Below are positions 18,220 to 26,657 of a stretch of DNA of 64,000 nucleotides, piece after piece. Each line of letters opens with the position of its first letter. Within the stretch, counting starts at the first letter, position 1. The stretch is from positions 62,001-126,000 of the forward strand of contig QWII01000014.1 of the NCBI GenBank assembly GCA_021405325.1, written 5' to 3'. A model generated the notes under the pieces. The model saw only the letters and a program-made list of their open reading frames with translations, was not told the origin of the DNA and did not search any database. This stretch comes from Caldilinea sp. CFX5. Its GTDB lineage: Bacteria > Chloroflexota > Anaerolineae > Caldilineales > Caldilineaceae. The position numbers were made by a program, and so were the translations under genes.

Positions 18220-18432
18220 TTATGCCGGCGCAGCTTGATAGCCATGTCGCTCGACAGCGGCCATAATTTCCTGCTCCGTCACCTGTGTTTCATCGTATTC
18301 AACCTCCATCTGCTGTTTGCGATAACTGGCGGTAACACGCTTGACGCCTTGCAGTTCGTCCTCGATTCCTTCCAGACGCATCACACAGGCGCTACAGTGC
18401 ATATCCGGTATGCGAAATACTTTTTTAGTCAT
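18220..18432 (-). CDS. copZ: CopZ-like heavy-metal-associated domain protein
   Basis: A 70-residue soluble metallochaperone. The start at 18432 has GGAAAGGAG upstream; the longer frame to 18492 is not family-like. FRIPDMHCSACVMRLEGIE holds the Cu(I)-binding MHCxxC motif, followed by the usual beta-alpha-beta features VKRVTASYRKQQMEVEYDE and EIMAAVERHGYQ. It would pass Cu(I) to the ATPase at 30414-32915 or to the repressor. A decayed relative lies at 32940-33138. Confidence 0.9.
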   Translation of the reverse strand: MTKKVFRIPDMHCSACVMRLEGIEDELQGVKRVTASYRKQQMEVEYDETQVTEQEIMAAVERHGYQAAPA

Positions 18433-18496
18433 TGTCTTCTCCTTTCCGTAAGCGAAGGTGACCGGGCGACAGGCTGACTCGCCACCCGCCACTCAC

Positions 18497-19741
18497 CTAG
18501 AATTGAATCATCCCGTAATACATGCCCATCGAACAACTATAAATCAACTCGCTGCCGGCGGCCTGGGGCGGTAGCTCAATCACCGTTTCACCCGTCTCCG
18601 GCAGAATTTCTTGAATACCCAAACTGGGTATGACAAAGGCGCGTACTCAGCCATAGACATCATTGGTCACCAGTTTCAGCTTGATCAGTTGATTGGCCGG
18701 CGCCTGTACAACCTGAGGTTCATAGCTATAATCAGTTACATGAATGGTGACAACATTCCCCTGGACAGCCGGTTGTGCGGCTTGCTCTGCACTGTTGGCC
18801 GCGCCCAGATCGGCCGACGATAGCACTTTCCACGCGGAGGGCAACGCTCCCTGGGCTAGATTGGCTGCGGCAGCCGGTGCATTCGTTGGTTGTGCCGACT
18901 CTGCCACTGGCGCAGCATTGGCAGATGCCAATGACTTCGTTCCGCTGGCCTCGAAGCGCGAAAAAGGCAGTGGCGCTCCCAACAGGGTCAGCCCACCGTC
19001 AATCGACACCAACCCCAAGACCAACACCACAGAGGCAACCACCTGTACAAAGCGCGCCTCCAGCGTTTTGCCGATTTGGGTCGCCAGGTACGCCAGCGCA
19101 AAGAAGAGCGGACTGGCGCCGAGGGTAAAGGCAAACATAATGGCGGCTCCTTCCAATGGGTCGCCCGTACCAATGGCTGTCGCCATCATGATTTGAGTCA
19201 CGCCACAGGGAATCAGGACCGTGAGCGCCCCTAAAAAGAGAGGCGTAATGAGATCATTGGTGTTCTTTTTCGCTCGCTTGCGAATGTAGCGCGTGACAAA
19301 GGATGGCGGTTCCAGGGCAAAGAGGCGAAAGAAAGGGTGTACATTGAACATGCGCAACGCCGACCCCACCATAAAGACACCAATGGCGATTTGCAGCACG
19401 GCGGTCATAAATGGGGTAAGTTGCAACATCGACCCCAGCCAGCCCAACAGAAAGCCGAGGATGGTGTAGGTGACGAGCTTGGCGATCAGAAAGAGTGCGA
19501 TGGAGGCTGCATAATTGGCGCGTCGCTCGGCTGCCGGCGCCGCTTGTCTGTAAACTGATGAGTGCGCCTTCTTCCCTTTTTTAGCGGCAGGCCGGGCCAC
19601 ACTGCCGGCCGCCAGTTTTTTCTGGATGGTTTGCTCCGCCTGGCGCGCTACCGAACTGGCCAACAGGCCGCCCTGCACCGCCAGGCAACTCAGGCCCCCG
19701 GTGGTCAAACCAGTGAGAAAGACAATGCCTAGATTAGCCAT
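18497..19741 (-). CDS. TauE/SafE-type membrane protein with C-terminal cupredoxin domain; candidate selenoprotein (in-frame TGA 18647-18649)
   Basis: Reading through the TGA gives 414 residues. Residues 1-240 are a six-helix membrane domain of the sulfite-exporter/UreH/CcdA-like kind (TGGLSCLAVQGGLLASS, then PLFLGALTVLIPCGVTQIMM). Residues 320-414 form a cupredoxin-like domain (VVTIHVTDYSYEPQVVQAPANQ). The TGA is codon 365, inside VTNDVYG-U-VRAFVIPSLGIQ. Forty-nine sense codons follow, with family-like ending YSCSMGMYYGMIQF (Cys403). I recall homologues carrying Cys at this place. A SECIS-like hairpin follows the TGA. A promoter overlapped by a BlaI/CopY-type operator lies upstream at 19803-19854. 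If TGA were a stop, the copper site would be lost. Confidence 0.82.
18615..18631 (-). other. bSECIS-like hairpin after the TGA
   Basis: On the mRNA, AUACCC and GGGUAU form a perfect 6-bp stem around loop AGUUU. The loop begins 22 nt after the UGA (21 intervening bases) and has G as its second base. This satisfies the usual bacterial SECIS description: apical loop 16-37 nt after UGA and G in the first two loop positions. Confidence 0.75.
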
Positions 19742-19802
19742 GCAACCTCCTGATGTTCATGGGTACTCTTCACGAGAATAGAATGATGCTACACAAAACA
19801 GC

Positions 19803-19854
19803 AATCTACTACAAAAATGTAGTAGATTATAGCAAAGCACAGCCGGCTCGTCAA
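19803..19854 (-). promoter_or_regulatory. BlaI/CopY-type operator overlapping a promoter
   Basis: AATCTACTACA-N4-TGTAGTAGATT (19803-19828) is a perfect palindrome. On the minus strand TTGACG (19849-19854), a 17-base spacer and TATAAT (19826-19831) form a near-consensus promoter whose -10 box overlaps the operator edge. It drives the TauE/SafE-cupredoxin gene. The same layout is found at 33148, 39141 and 40623. Confidence 0.85.
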
Positions 19855-19885
19855 CCTGATAAGCCCTTGTGTTTGTTTTTCCATC

Positions 19886-19989
19886 AGGACTTACGCACAC
19901 AAAGCGCACGAAGAACACAAAGCTCTCTGGTATTTCTTTGTGTTCTTTACGAGCTTTGTGAGAGATTTTCACTGATCTGCGTAAGTCCT
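19886..19989. mobile_element. MITE-like element with AGGACTTACGCA ends
   Basis: A 104-base element bounded by AGGACTTACGCA (19886-19897) and its exact reverse complement (19978-19989). Inside is a second inverted pair built from GAAGAACACAAAG and CTTTGTGTTCTTTAC. It has no coding capacity. The same end motif occurs singly at 28287-28299 and, with one change, near 273-285. It interrupts sequence that is collinear with 33180-33340. Confidence 0.7.
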
Positions 19990-20116
19990 ATCTATTATAT
20001 TATTGGGTTACTGTGTTCCAATCTATCCATCTTTCTGAGGATTTTTGGCAAATCGTTGGGAATTTTCGTGTTCTGTGATAGATAGTGGAGATAGGGCGCC
20101 TGGCTCGTTCGGCTCC

Positions 20117-20155
20117 TTACGTGCATGCATGAGCCACAATGATTTTGAAGATAGC
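20117..20155 (-). pseudogene. Remnant of methyltransferase C-terminus
   Basis: Read on the minus strand, the last codons give IFKIIVAHACT and a stop. They closely match the end of the methyltransferase at 33304-33954 (IFKIIVAHRPT). Flanking DNA (GGCTCGTTCGGCTCCTTACG) also matches 33278-33310. Only the extreme 3-prime end is kept. Confidence 0.6.
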
Positions 20156-20195
20156 CGGTCATTGCATCTTCTGCAAAAGCTGGAACGCTTAGAAG

Positions 20196-20278
20196 CTGTT
20201 TGAAAAGTCATCACCTACACCTGACAGGTTTCCAAAAACCTGTCAGGTGTGGAGTGGCGACGCACCCTTTTCAAACAG
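20196..20278. repeat. Nested palindromic repeat element
   Basis: The outer arms CTGTTTGAAAAG (20196-20207) and CTTTTCAAACAG (20267-20278) enclose an inner perfect palindrome, ACACCTGACAGGTTT (20217-20231) with its complement (20236-20250). It is non-coding, resembles a short interspersed palindromic element, and may also terminate transcription of the SPW gene. The wider gap 19742-20282 otherwise holds only the operator, the MITE and the methyltransferase remnant. Confidence 0.65.
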
Positions 20279-20282
20279 TCTC

Positions 20283-20624
20283 TTAGACAATGTAGCGGTC
20301 CCAACTGCCGTACCGCTCGCGTACCTGGCCGCGCGGGAAGCTCAGGAGAATCAAAATCGCGCCAACCAGAATGTCGTTCCAGGTCGACCCTGTCGTCGCC
20401 CCACCTAACAGCCAGGGGGCGACGATAAACCAGGCGCCGAGCGGAATGTTGACAAAGCGCAGGGTGCGCGCCACTTCCGCCATCGCCGTGACAGCAACGG
20501 TGGCTACCAGGGCGCCCACCAGATGATCGCTGTCGGCGGCGGCGCCCTGGCTACCAAAGACCGCCGGCGCCGCCATCAGCCAGACGCCCAGCACGGCGCT
20601 CAGGAGCAGCGGCCAAACGCGCAT
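20283..20624 (-). CDS. SPW-repeat membrane protein (likely the shifted C-terminus of the preceding fusion)
   Basis: A 113-residue frame with four hydrophobic segments and SPW-family signatures (LSAVLGVWLMAAPAVFG and LGAWFIVAPWLLG). It overlaps the end of the 768-residue epimerase fusion by 74 bases in another frame. The fusion's own tail in that overlap (EDARLAAAPERRAGRLADG) is low-complexity and unlike the family, while this frame resumes SPW sequence directly. A one-base frameshift is therefore likely. GGAGGG before its ATG leaves open independent translation. Confidence 0.7.
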   Translation of the reverse strand: MRVWPLLLSAVLGVWLMAAPAVFGSQGAAADSDHLVGALVATVAVTAMAEVARTLRFVNIPLGAWFIVAPWLLGGATTGSTWNDILVGAILILLSFPRGQVRERYGSWDRYIV

Positions 20625-22857
20625 CCTCGCCGCCGCCCTCCACCGTGCCGCCCATCCAGAAGGTGCGCCAAAAGGGGTGGCCGGCGCGCGTGCGCTGCAC
20701 CACGAATTGACCCATAGCGATGACTTCGTCCAGCGTCAGGGGAATCATGATCAACATCGCCAGGGCTGTGATCAAGCAAAGCGTACACCACGTGCCGACG
20801 GCCACCGGCTGCAGGATGACCAGCGTGATGCTGACCACGCCCAATGGCACAACCAGAATGCCGAAAAAAGTCACCATCCAGGGCATCGTGCGCCAGCGAC
20901 TGGCGCCACCCATGTAGCCCATCAACGCCTCGATCGTGTAGGCCACCGTGCCCAGGCCAGCATCCGAAATGGGCCAGGCGCGCGATACGTCTGAATCCAG
21001 GATTTGCATCGTGCCAGGGCCGAAAAAGGGGTCCCAGGCGCTGGCGATGTACCCCAACTGGTAGGCCGCCAGCCAGCGCGAGAGAAAGAAGCCAACCCAG
21101 CCCAGGGCAATGATCGGCGTGCGCTGGAGCCAGGAGGAGGGGTTGTATGTCCAGCCGGGCGGCGTCTCTGGGCCGGACTGCATCATCAAGATCATGCCGG
21201 GCATACCAGGGATGAGGACAGTGAGCGCGATGATCAAGGCGCCGATGAGCGAATCGTTGAGGTAGGCGGCTGCCGTGGGCGCCCAGAAGATCAGCGGCGC
21301 AAACAGCAGCCAGACGCCCACCAGGCAGGCCGCCCACGGCGCCCACAGACGGCGCGGGTGGAGTGAAAGCCAGCCGAGGACAACCAGCAGCACACCACTG
21401 ATGATGTCGCTCCAGGTCATCGCCAGACCACGCCCGGCCAGAGAGGGCAGGCCGCGTTCGGCGGTAACGCGCGCCACTTCACTCTCAGCCGTGGCAACGT
21501 TGTTGTAGCCGAAGGTAAAAGGGCTGCTGATCAGCCACACCCCCAGCAAAACGATCAGGAGATAAATCCAGAGCGTCTTGTGATGGTGTTCACGCTGCAT
21601 AGCCTGCCGTTCTTCGTCCGTCATTTCACTATGCCCGTTCGTCATCGGCATGGCCATCTGGGGGCGCGTTACGCCCCGTTCAGCCATGGCCCCGTGCTGC
21701 ATGGCGGGCATTGCAGTTTGGTCTTGCGCAGCTTCAGGTCGCTGCGGCTGCTGTTCTTTTTGCGTAGATTGATGTTCTGGCGAGTGCATAGCGGCTGTTT
21801 TCAGCCACACGGGCGGTTTCAATTTGTTGCCACGATACCAGCCACTGGGGTCCGTTTTGAGCGCATCGATCATCAGCGGGAGCGTGTCACGCAAAGAGTG
21901 CTGTGGCGCCCAGTCCAGCACCCTACGCGCACGAGAGATGTCCAGCTCGTAATGGTCGTCCGCCAGGTCGATCATGCGGGGCTTGATAAACGGTTCTTCG
22001 CCCAGCGGCAGCCGGTTTTGCAGCCAAGACCCTGCCTTGGCCAATGCCTTCGGGATCGGGTATGTTTTCCATTCCTCACCGTGGATGAGCCGGCCAAACG
22101 TGCGTTGGAGTTCGTCATAGCTGAGGACTTCCGGTTCACCGAGCAGTAACACTAATTCAGGCGGCAGTTGTGTACGCCGGTGGACGACCCGCACGCAGGC
22201 GTCCACCAGGTCGTCAAGATGCAGAAATGACTGGCCGTGCGCGAGCTCGCCGGGAAATACATGGCTGGTGAGCTGGCGCTCGTAAATGCGCTGAATCTGG
22301 TGCGCCAGCGGGATGGAATCGCAGCGGTCATCATACACCCCGGCAATGCGCAGGAGTACAGTGGGAGTGTCGCCGCGTTCGGCGTGAATCAGTTGCTCTG
22401 TCTTGACCTTGGATTCCGGGTAGGCCCACTTGGGCGCCAGCGGCCACTCCTCGTTGATCGGCTGGCCCGGCGCCGATGGCGCATGGACAAGCATGGTGCT
22501 GGAGAAGATAAATTGCCCAATGTCAAACTCCTGCAACCCACGCAGCAGCCGCTGGGTGCCGTCTACGGTAATCTCATCGTATTTTGGGCTTGGTTCACCC
22601 GAAAAATCATAGTAAGCGGCGAGGTGGATCACGGAAGCAATGCGCTCGCCATAGGCGTAGCGGACACGGCGCAGGCCGGCCTGAACGCTTTCCGCCTCGG
22701 CCAGATCGACGCACACGCACTCCGCCTCGATCGGCGGGTGCGGATCCCCAGCGCGGTCGAAGCCTATGATTTGGAACTCTTTTGTCAGGCGCCTGATCAC
22801 CGCTGAACCAATCAGCCCACTGCTGCCGGTGACAAGGATTATCTCTTTATCTTCCAT
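20551..22857 (-). CDS. NAD-dependent epimerase fused to SPW repeats and a VKOR-like domain
   Basis: Residues 1-340 are an extended short-chain dehydrogenase/epimerase with VTGSSGLIGSAVIRRL for NAD(P) and YPESKVKTEQ for the catalytic Tyr and Lys. A Met/His-rich linker follows (MPAMQHGAMAERG), then SPW-type membrane repeats (LLGVWLISSPFTFGYN and CLVGVWLLFAPLIFWAP). The final part is vitamin-K-epoxide-reductase-like, with the CxxC of GTWCTLCLITALAML. VKOR-like proteins reoxidise thiol oxidases in the envelope, consistent with the many thioredoxin-like genes here. The C-terminus appears frameshifted into the ORF at 20283-20624. Confidence 0.85.
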   Translation of the reverse strand: MEDKEIILVTGSSGLIGSAVIRRLTKEFQIIGFDRAGDPHPPIEAECVCVDLAEAESVQAGLRRVRYAYGERIASVIHLAAYYDFSGEPSPKYDEITVDGTQRLLRGLQEFDIGQFIFSSTMLVHAPSAPGQPINEEWPLAPKWAYPESKVKTEQLIHAERGDTPTVLLRIAGVYDDRCDSIPLAHQIQRIYERQLTSHVFPGELAHGQSFLHLDDLVDACVRVVHRRTQLPPELVLLLGEPEVLSYDELQRTFGRLIHGEEWKTYPIPKALAKAGSWLQNRLPLGEEPFIKPRMIDLADDHYELDISRARRVLDWAPQHSLRDTLPLMIDALKTDPSGWYRGNKLKPPVWLKTAAMHSPEHQSTQKEQQPQRPEAAQDQTAMPAMQHGAMAERGVTRPQMAMPMTNGHSEMTDEERQAMQREHHHKTLWIYLLIVLLGVWLISSPFTFGYNNVATAESEVARVTAERGLPSLAGRGLAMTWSDIISGVLLVVLGWLSLHPRRLWAPWAACLVGVWLLFAPLIFWAPTAAAYLNDSLIGALIIALTVLIPGMPGMILMMQSGPETPPGWTYNPSSWLQRTPIIALGWVGFFLSRWLAAYQLGYIASAWDPFFGPGTMQILDSDVSRAWPISDAGLGTVAYTIEALMGYMGGASRWRTMPWMVTFFGILVVPLGVVSITLVILQPVAVGTWCTLCLITALAMLIMIPLTLDEVIAMGQFVVQRTRAGHPFWRTFWMGGTVEGGGEDARLAAAPERRAGRLADGGAGGLW

Positions 22858-22869
22858 TCTACCCTGCCC

Positions 22870-23103
22870 TTATTCACCCGATTCACGCCGCCGGGCCTGG
22901 GCTTCCCGCCACACGCCCAGAATCAACAGACCAGCACTGAGTACGACCAGGATCACCTCCACAGGCGTTGCATTGGGGCCAGGCGCCGCCCGGTGGAGAC
23001 CGAGGAGCCAATGAGCCACTACGTTGTCCACGATACCGAGCACGCCCAAGGCGATCAGCGCACCATTCACAAGAGCGTCGGTGCGATTCTCATCCCTGTT
23101 CAT
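22870..23103 (-). CDS. Small DUF2243-like membrane protein
   Basis: A 77-residue protein with two hydrophobic helices. LGVLGIVDNVVAHWLLGLHRA resembles the start of DUF2243 membrane proteins, which are usually twice as long, so this may be a shortened member. It sits 12 bases upstream of the epimerase fusion on the same strand. Function unknown. Confidence 0.6.
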   Translation of the reverse strand: MNRDENRTDALVNGALIALGVLGIVDNVVAHWLLGLHRAAPGPNATPVEVILVVLSAGLLILGVWREAQARRRESGE

Positions 23104-23179
23104 CTTTTTTGTGTTCGGATTTCCTTTACTGGAGACAAAGATCGCTTTCTTTATCTCCCATCATCTGCTCGTTGGCTAG

Positions 23180-23638
23180 CTAAGCCTGTGGTGCAGCCAC
23201 ATGGGAAGCTTCCGGCGTTGGCTGTGAAACTTCTTGCACCATTTCGGCTGTCTTCTCCTGCGGCGCGTGCATAGCAATGTCCGCCTGGGCCACCATGCCA
23301 CAACAGCCCCCCCTTTCGTTCACGACAGGGACGCGCCGCACCTGGTTTTCCTCCATCGTCCGGCAGCAATCATCGACACTGGTCTCCGGCGTGACAGTGG
23401 CCACCGGGCTAGACATATAGTGGCCGGCGGTCATTTGCAGTGGGTTCTGGCCCACCGCTACCGTCCGGCTGACAATGTCGCGGTCGGTGATCACGCCTAC
23501 CGGTCTCATGGTCTGCTCGTTTTCGACGACAGGGATGCAGCCACAGTCGTGCTCTACCATCATCCGCGCCACTTCCTGCAGGTTAGTGTCCGGTGTACAA
23601 CAGGCTGGGTTGCTGGTCATCACATCTCTCACTTGCAT
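23180..23638 (-). CDS. CBS-domain pair protein
   Basis: A 152-residue cytosolic protein made of two CBS motifs: VRDVMTSNPACCTPDTNL with GVITDRDIV, then HYMSSPVATVTPETSV with CGMVAQADIAMHAP. CBS pairs bind adenine nucleotides and usually regulate partner proteins. Unusual for the family are extra Cys pairs (ACC, DCGC, DDCC and GGCC) that could bind metal or form disulfides. GAGAGGAG precedes the ATG, and a BlaI/CopY-type palindrome lies 50 bases upstream, linking it to the copper regulon. Confidence 0.88.
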   Translation of the reverse strand: MQVRDVMTSNPACCTPDTNLQEVARMMVEHDCGCIPVVENEQTMRPVGVITDRDIVSRTVAVGQNPLQMTAGHYMSSPVATVTPETSVDDCCRTMEENQVRRVPVVNERGGCCGMVAQADIAMHAPQEKTAEMVQEVSQPTPEASHVAAPQA

Positions 23639-23687
23639 AGTTTTCTCCTCTCGATTGCTTACGTACCGTCTGGTTTACGTCTTCTTT

Positions 23688-23707
23688 CTACTACAATCGT
23701 GTAGTAC
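23688..23707 (-). promoter_or_regulatory. BlaI/CopY-type operator upstream of CBS gene
   Basis: CTACTACA (23688-23695), spacer ATCG and TGTAGTAC (23700-23707) form the same palindrome core, with the same 4-base spacer, as four other sites in the window. The outer AATC/GATT bases are not kept and no clear promoter could be aligned, so it is the weakest of the five. Confidence 0.6.
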
Positions 23708-23785
23708 ATGAGCTTACCCCAGAACGGCTAGATGATCCTCTATCGAGATATAGTGACCAGCTATAGGTTAGGTAGATTAGCCGGA

Positions 23786-25279
23786 TCAGGCAATCTTCAC
23801 CAGCGTCGCCATGCCGCCATCCATGTGTATGGGCTTGTGACAATGAAACATCCAGTCGCCGGGGTTGAAGGCGACGAACTCGATCTCCACCGTTCCCATC
23901 ATGGCCGGCACGTCCACGCTGTCTTTGATCAAGGGCCGGGGCAGGGTTACGCCATTGACGCTGAGGACGCGAAACGACTGGCCGTGCAGGTGGAATGGGT
24001 GGGCATGCATGCTCATGTTGAATAAACGCACCAGGACCGGTTGGTTAAGGCGAGCGGTTAGCACGTCGGTGTCGGGAAAGGTCTGGCCGTTGATCGTCCA
24101 CACATTCGAGCCGCCGGCCATCATCATGCCGCCGGAGAGGGTTAGTTCGTAGGAACGGCGCCGCCCTTCGGCCGGCGGCAACACGTCCATCCCTTGCCCT
24201 GCTTTGTAGGACCACAGGCGCAGCGGACTCCCGGCGCCGGGAAGCGCGGCGACCGGGGCAGCCTCATGCCCCTCATAGACGACGAGCGTTTGCAGGCCGC
24301 CGGCGCTGTGGGCCTCGTCGAGGGCATAGAGCGGCCAGCGACCGGGCTGATCGGCCATAAAGGTCACGTCGTAGCGTTCAGAAGGGGCAATCGGCACGGC
24401 GTCCACCGCGACGGGTGTTTGCAGCGGGTTGCCGTCGGTGTGCGTGACCTGCAAGGCGTGCCCCAGCAGACGCAGCACAAAGGTCTGCATGTTGCTGGCG
24501 TTGATCAGGCGCAGGCGCACGCGCTCGCCCTGTTTGACCTTGAGCGGTTCTGTAGCCGGATGGGCCTTGCCGTTGATGGTGAAGGTGTCATAGGGCGGCC
24601 CCTCGTCACCCATCATGTCATCCATCATCCCTTGGCCCATCATGCTCCCCATCATCCCGCCCATCATGCCGCCGCCCCTGTTGCCACGATTTGCCGGCGC
24701 GCCATTCGGGTCGATCACCCAATCATCGAGCACGAGGGTGAAGTCGCGGTCAATCCCGGTCTCAGCCGTTGCCGGCTCAATGATCAGAGGCGCCGATAGG
24801 CCAAGGTCCATCTGTTGCGCAGAGTTGAAGTGGGTGTGATACCAGCGCGTGCCGGCGGGGCGCGCCACGAATTCATAGACAAAGGTTTGGTCGGGTTGCA
24901 CAGTCGGCTGGCTGAGATCGGGCACGCCGTCCATGGCAAAGGGCACATCCACCCCATGCCAGTGGACGGTTGTCGGTTCGGGCAGCTCATTTTGGAAGAT
25001 CACGCGCACGCGCTCGCCCTCGCGCACACGGATGGTTTCTCCCGGCAGCTTGCCATTGTATGTCCAGGCTTGAATCACCTTGTTGGGCGCCAGTTCCCAA
25101 TCGGTGACTTGTGCCGTCAGTCTAAGCTCGACATCGGGTTTGCCAAACGGTGCGGGCGCAAACGGTGCGGCTGCAGACGGTGCGGGCGCAGCGCGCGAGC
25201 GGCTCGCACAGCCTGCGGCCGTGGCCAGTGTAGCGGCGCCGGCCACTTGCAGAAAGGTGCGTCGCGAAAGATAGGCCAT
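23786..25279 (-). CDS. Multicopper oxidase with Met-rich insertion
   Basis: A 497-residue three-domain oxidase. The N-terminus is Tat-like with a possible lipobox (LSRRTFLQVAGAATLATAAGCAS). Ligand motifs are TVHWHGVDVPFAMDGVP, TRWYHTHFNSAQQ, AHPFHLHGQSFRVL and the C-terminal WMFHCHKPIHMDGGM. A striking Met/Gly/Asp insertion (about residues 205-230, with GMMGGMM, GSMMGQGMM and DDMMGDE) separates domains one and two and resembles Cu(I)-binding Met motifs. AAGGAG precedes the ATG. It probably detoxifies Cu(I) in the envelope. Confidence 0.93.
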   Translation of the reverse strand: MAYLSRRTFLQVAGAATLATAAGCASRSRAAPAPSAAAPFAPAPFGKPDVELRLTAQVTDWELAPNKVIQAWTYNGKLPGETIRVREGERVRVIFQNELPEPTTVHWHGVDVPFAMDGVPDLSQPTVQPDQTFVYEFVARPAGTRWYHTHFNSAQQMDLGLSAPLIIEPATAETGIDRDFTLVLDDWVIDPNGAPANRGNRGGGMMGGMMGSMMGQGMMDDMMGDEGPPYDTFTINGKAHPATEPLKVKQGERVRLRLINASNMQTFVLRLLGHALQVTHTDGNPLQTPVAVDAVPIAPSERYDVTFMADQPGRWPLYALDEAHSAGGLQTLVVYEGHEAAPVAALPGAGSPLRLWSYKAGQGMDVLPPAEGRRRSYELTLSGGMMMAGGSNVWTINGQTFPDTDVLTARLNQPVLVRLFNMSMHAHPFHLHGQSFRVLSVNGVTLPRPLIKDSVDVPAMMGTVEIEFVAFNPGDWMFHCHKPIHMDGGMATLVKIA

Positions 25280-25339
25280 CTCACACTCTCCTTGCTAAAC
25301 TTGCTCATCTCTTCCAGATCGTCAGTTCTCTCAATCTTA

Positions 25340-25930
25340 TCACTGCGCCGGGCGGATGGCGTCGAGTTGTCGGTCAAGATCGCTCGGACTGGTGATTGGC
25401 CCGATCACAATGCTGACGATGTTGCCATCGGGACCAATAAAAAAGGTTTCCGGCACGCCCGTAATCCTGTAGCGGCGGGCGGCGGCGCTTTGCAAATCAG
25501 GGCCGGTCGGGTAGGTGATGTCAAATTCATCGAGAAAGGCTTTGGCGGCAGGTTCCTGGTCCAGGTAGTCGAGGCCGATGAAGATGATGCCTCGTTCGCG
25601 TTCGCGGCGCCAGGCCTGCTCCAGCAAGGGGGCTTCTGTCCGGCACGGCACGCACCAACTGGCCCAGAAGTTAAGCACAACCCCTTTCCCACGCAGGTCG
25701 GCCAGACGAATGGTTTCGCCGGCGAAGGTGGTGAACTCGAAATCGGGGGCCATACCCGTTGCCCGTTGGTCCGAAACCCACTCCCGGCGCAGGCCAATCG
25801 CCAGAAACGCAATAAAAAGCGCCAATACGCTAACCAGGATCAGGCGCCAGAAGCCAGCAGAGCGCTGATTCGCTCTGCTGGGCTGTTCGTATGTAGGGCT
25901 GTCGGCCGTAACATCAGGAATAGTACTCAT
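25340..25930 (-). CDS. TlpA/ResA-like membrane-anchored thioredoxin
   Basis: One N-terminal helix ([18 protein letters not shown]) is followed by a thioredoxin domain with active site WCVPC ([18 protein letters not shown]) and cis-Pro loop [12 protein letters not shown]. The start at 25930 is preferred because GGAAGGGG lies upstream; the frame continues to a GTG at 25948. It is downstream of CcdA and a transpeptidase on the same strand. CcdA supplies electrons to such proteins, so a functional pair is likely. Confidence 0.9.
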   Translation of the reverse strand: MSTIPDVTADSPTYEQPSRANQRSAGFWRLILVSVLALFIAFLAIGLRREWVSDQRATGMAPDFEFTTFAGETIRLADLRGKGVVLNFWASWCVPCRTEAPLLEQAWRRERERGIIFIGLDYLDQEPAAKAFLDEFDITYPTGPDLQSAAARRYRITGVPETFFIGPDGNIVSIVIGPITSPSDLDRQLDAIRPAQ

Positions 25931-25981
25931 AAATTTGACCCCTTCCACGAAACTGCCTGAATCAACGACAGGATCTGCTGG

Positions 25982-26599
25982 TTATTCATGAACGACCACC
26001 AACGTCCCAAGATCGGCCGGCGACACTTTTTGCCACACATCACCCTGGGGATCCCAAGCCGGTCCCGCCCAGGCAAACAGCCATTGGGCGTCATCATTGG
26101 TCATGTTGATACAGCCGTGGCTCATGGGGTGACCAAAGTTGTTGTGCCAGTATGTGCCGTGGAAGCCGTAATCCTCATAGAAATACTGCACCCACTCCAC
26201 GTTGGGTAAATAGTAACCGGGGCCAAACATGGTCTGGGCGCGCACTTTCATACGGATACGGAATGCACCCTGCACCGTGGGTGTATCCGGCAGGCCGGTC
26301 GAGACGATGAAGGCGCGCACCGGCTTTCTTCCTTCGTAGGCGACCACGCGCTGTTCACTCAAATCCACGTCGATCCATTTGCCGGTGGTTGGCGGGAGTT
26401 CATTGTGCCGGTGAAAACCATAGGTAAGCGGCGGGCCGAGTTGCGGGGCAAATGCAGGCAATGGCGGCGACTTGACCGCCGCCGGCGGTGAAATCGACTC
26501 CGATGTCTGCCTGGCCCACGCGGTCTTTGAACCCAAGCTGAACCAAACCACCAGGCCAATGAACACTGATATAACAATAAGGTGAAAGCGATGACCCAT
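25982..26599 (-). CDS. L,D-transpeptidase (YkuD domain)
   Basis: A 205-residue exported protein. The start at 26599 is chosen because a signal peptide follows at once ([23 protein letters not shown]) and the 69 upstream residues overlap the CcdA gene. The YkuD domain carries [15 protein letters not shown] repeats (here [18 protein letters not shown]) and the catalytic [21 protein letters not shown]. It lacks LysM domains. It is very similar to 53961-54593, so these are likely paralogues. It would make 3-3 cross-links or sort proteins to the wall. Confidence 0.9.
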   Translation of the reverse strand: MGHRFHLIVISVFIGLVVWFSLGSKTAWARQTSESISPPAAVKSPPLPAFAPQLGPPLTYGFHRHNELPPTTGKWIDVDLSEQRVVAYEGRKPVRAFIVSTGLPDTPTVQGAFRIRMKVRAQTMFGPGYYLPNVEWVQYFYEDYGFHGTYWHNNFGHPMSHGCINMTNDDAQWLFAWAGPAWDPQGDVWQKVSPADLGTLVVVHE

Positions 26600-26657
26600 G
26601 TGATTTCTCTTTGTGTGTTGGGCAACCCCGATGAATTCGTCTATCATTGCAACCTGC

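Noticed and set aside
24815..25960. 381-codon open frame on the plus strand
   Set aside because: It runs antisense across a multicopper oxidase and a TlpA gene; no motif supports it.
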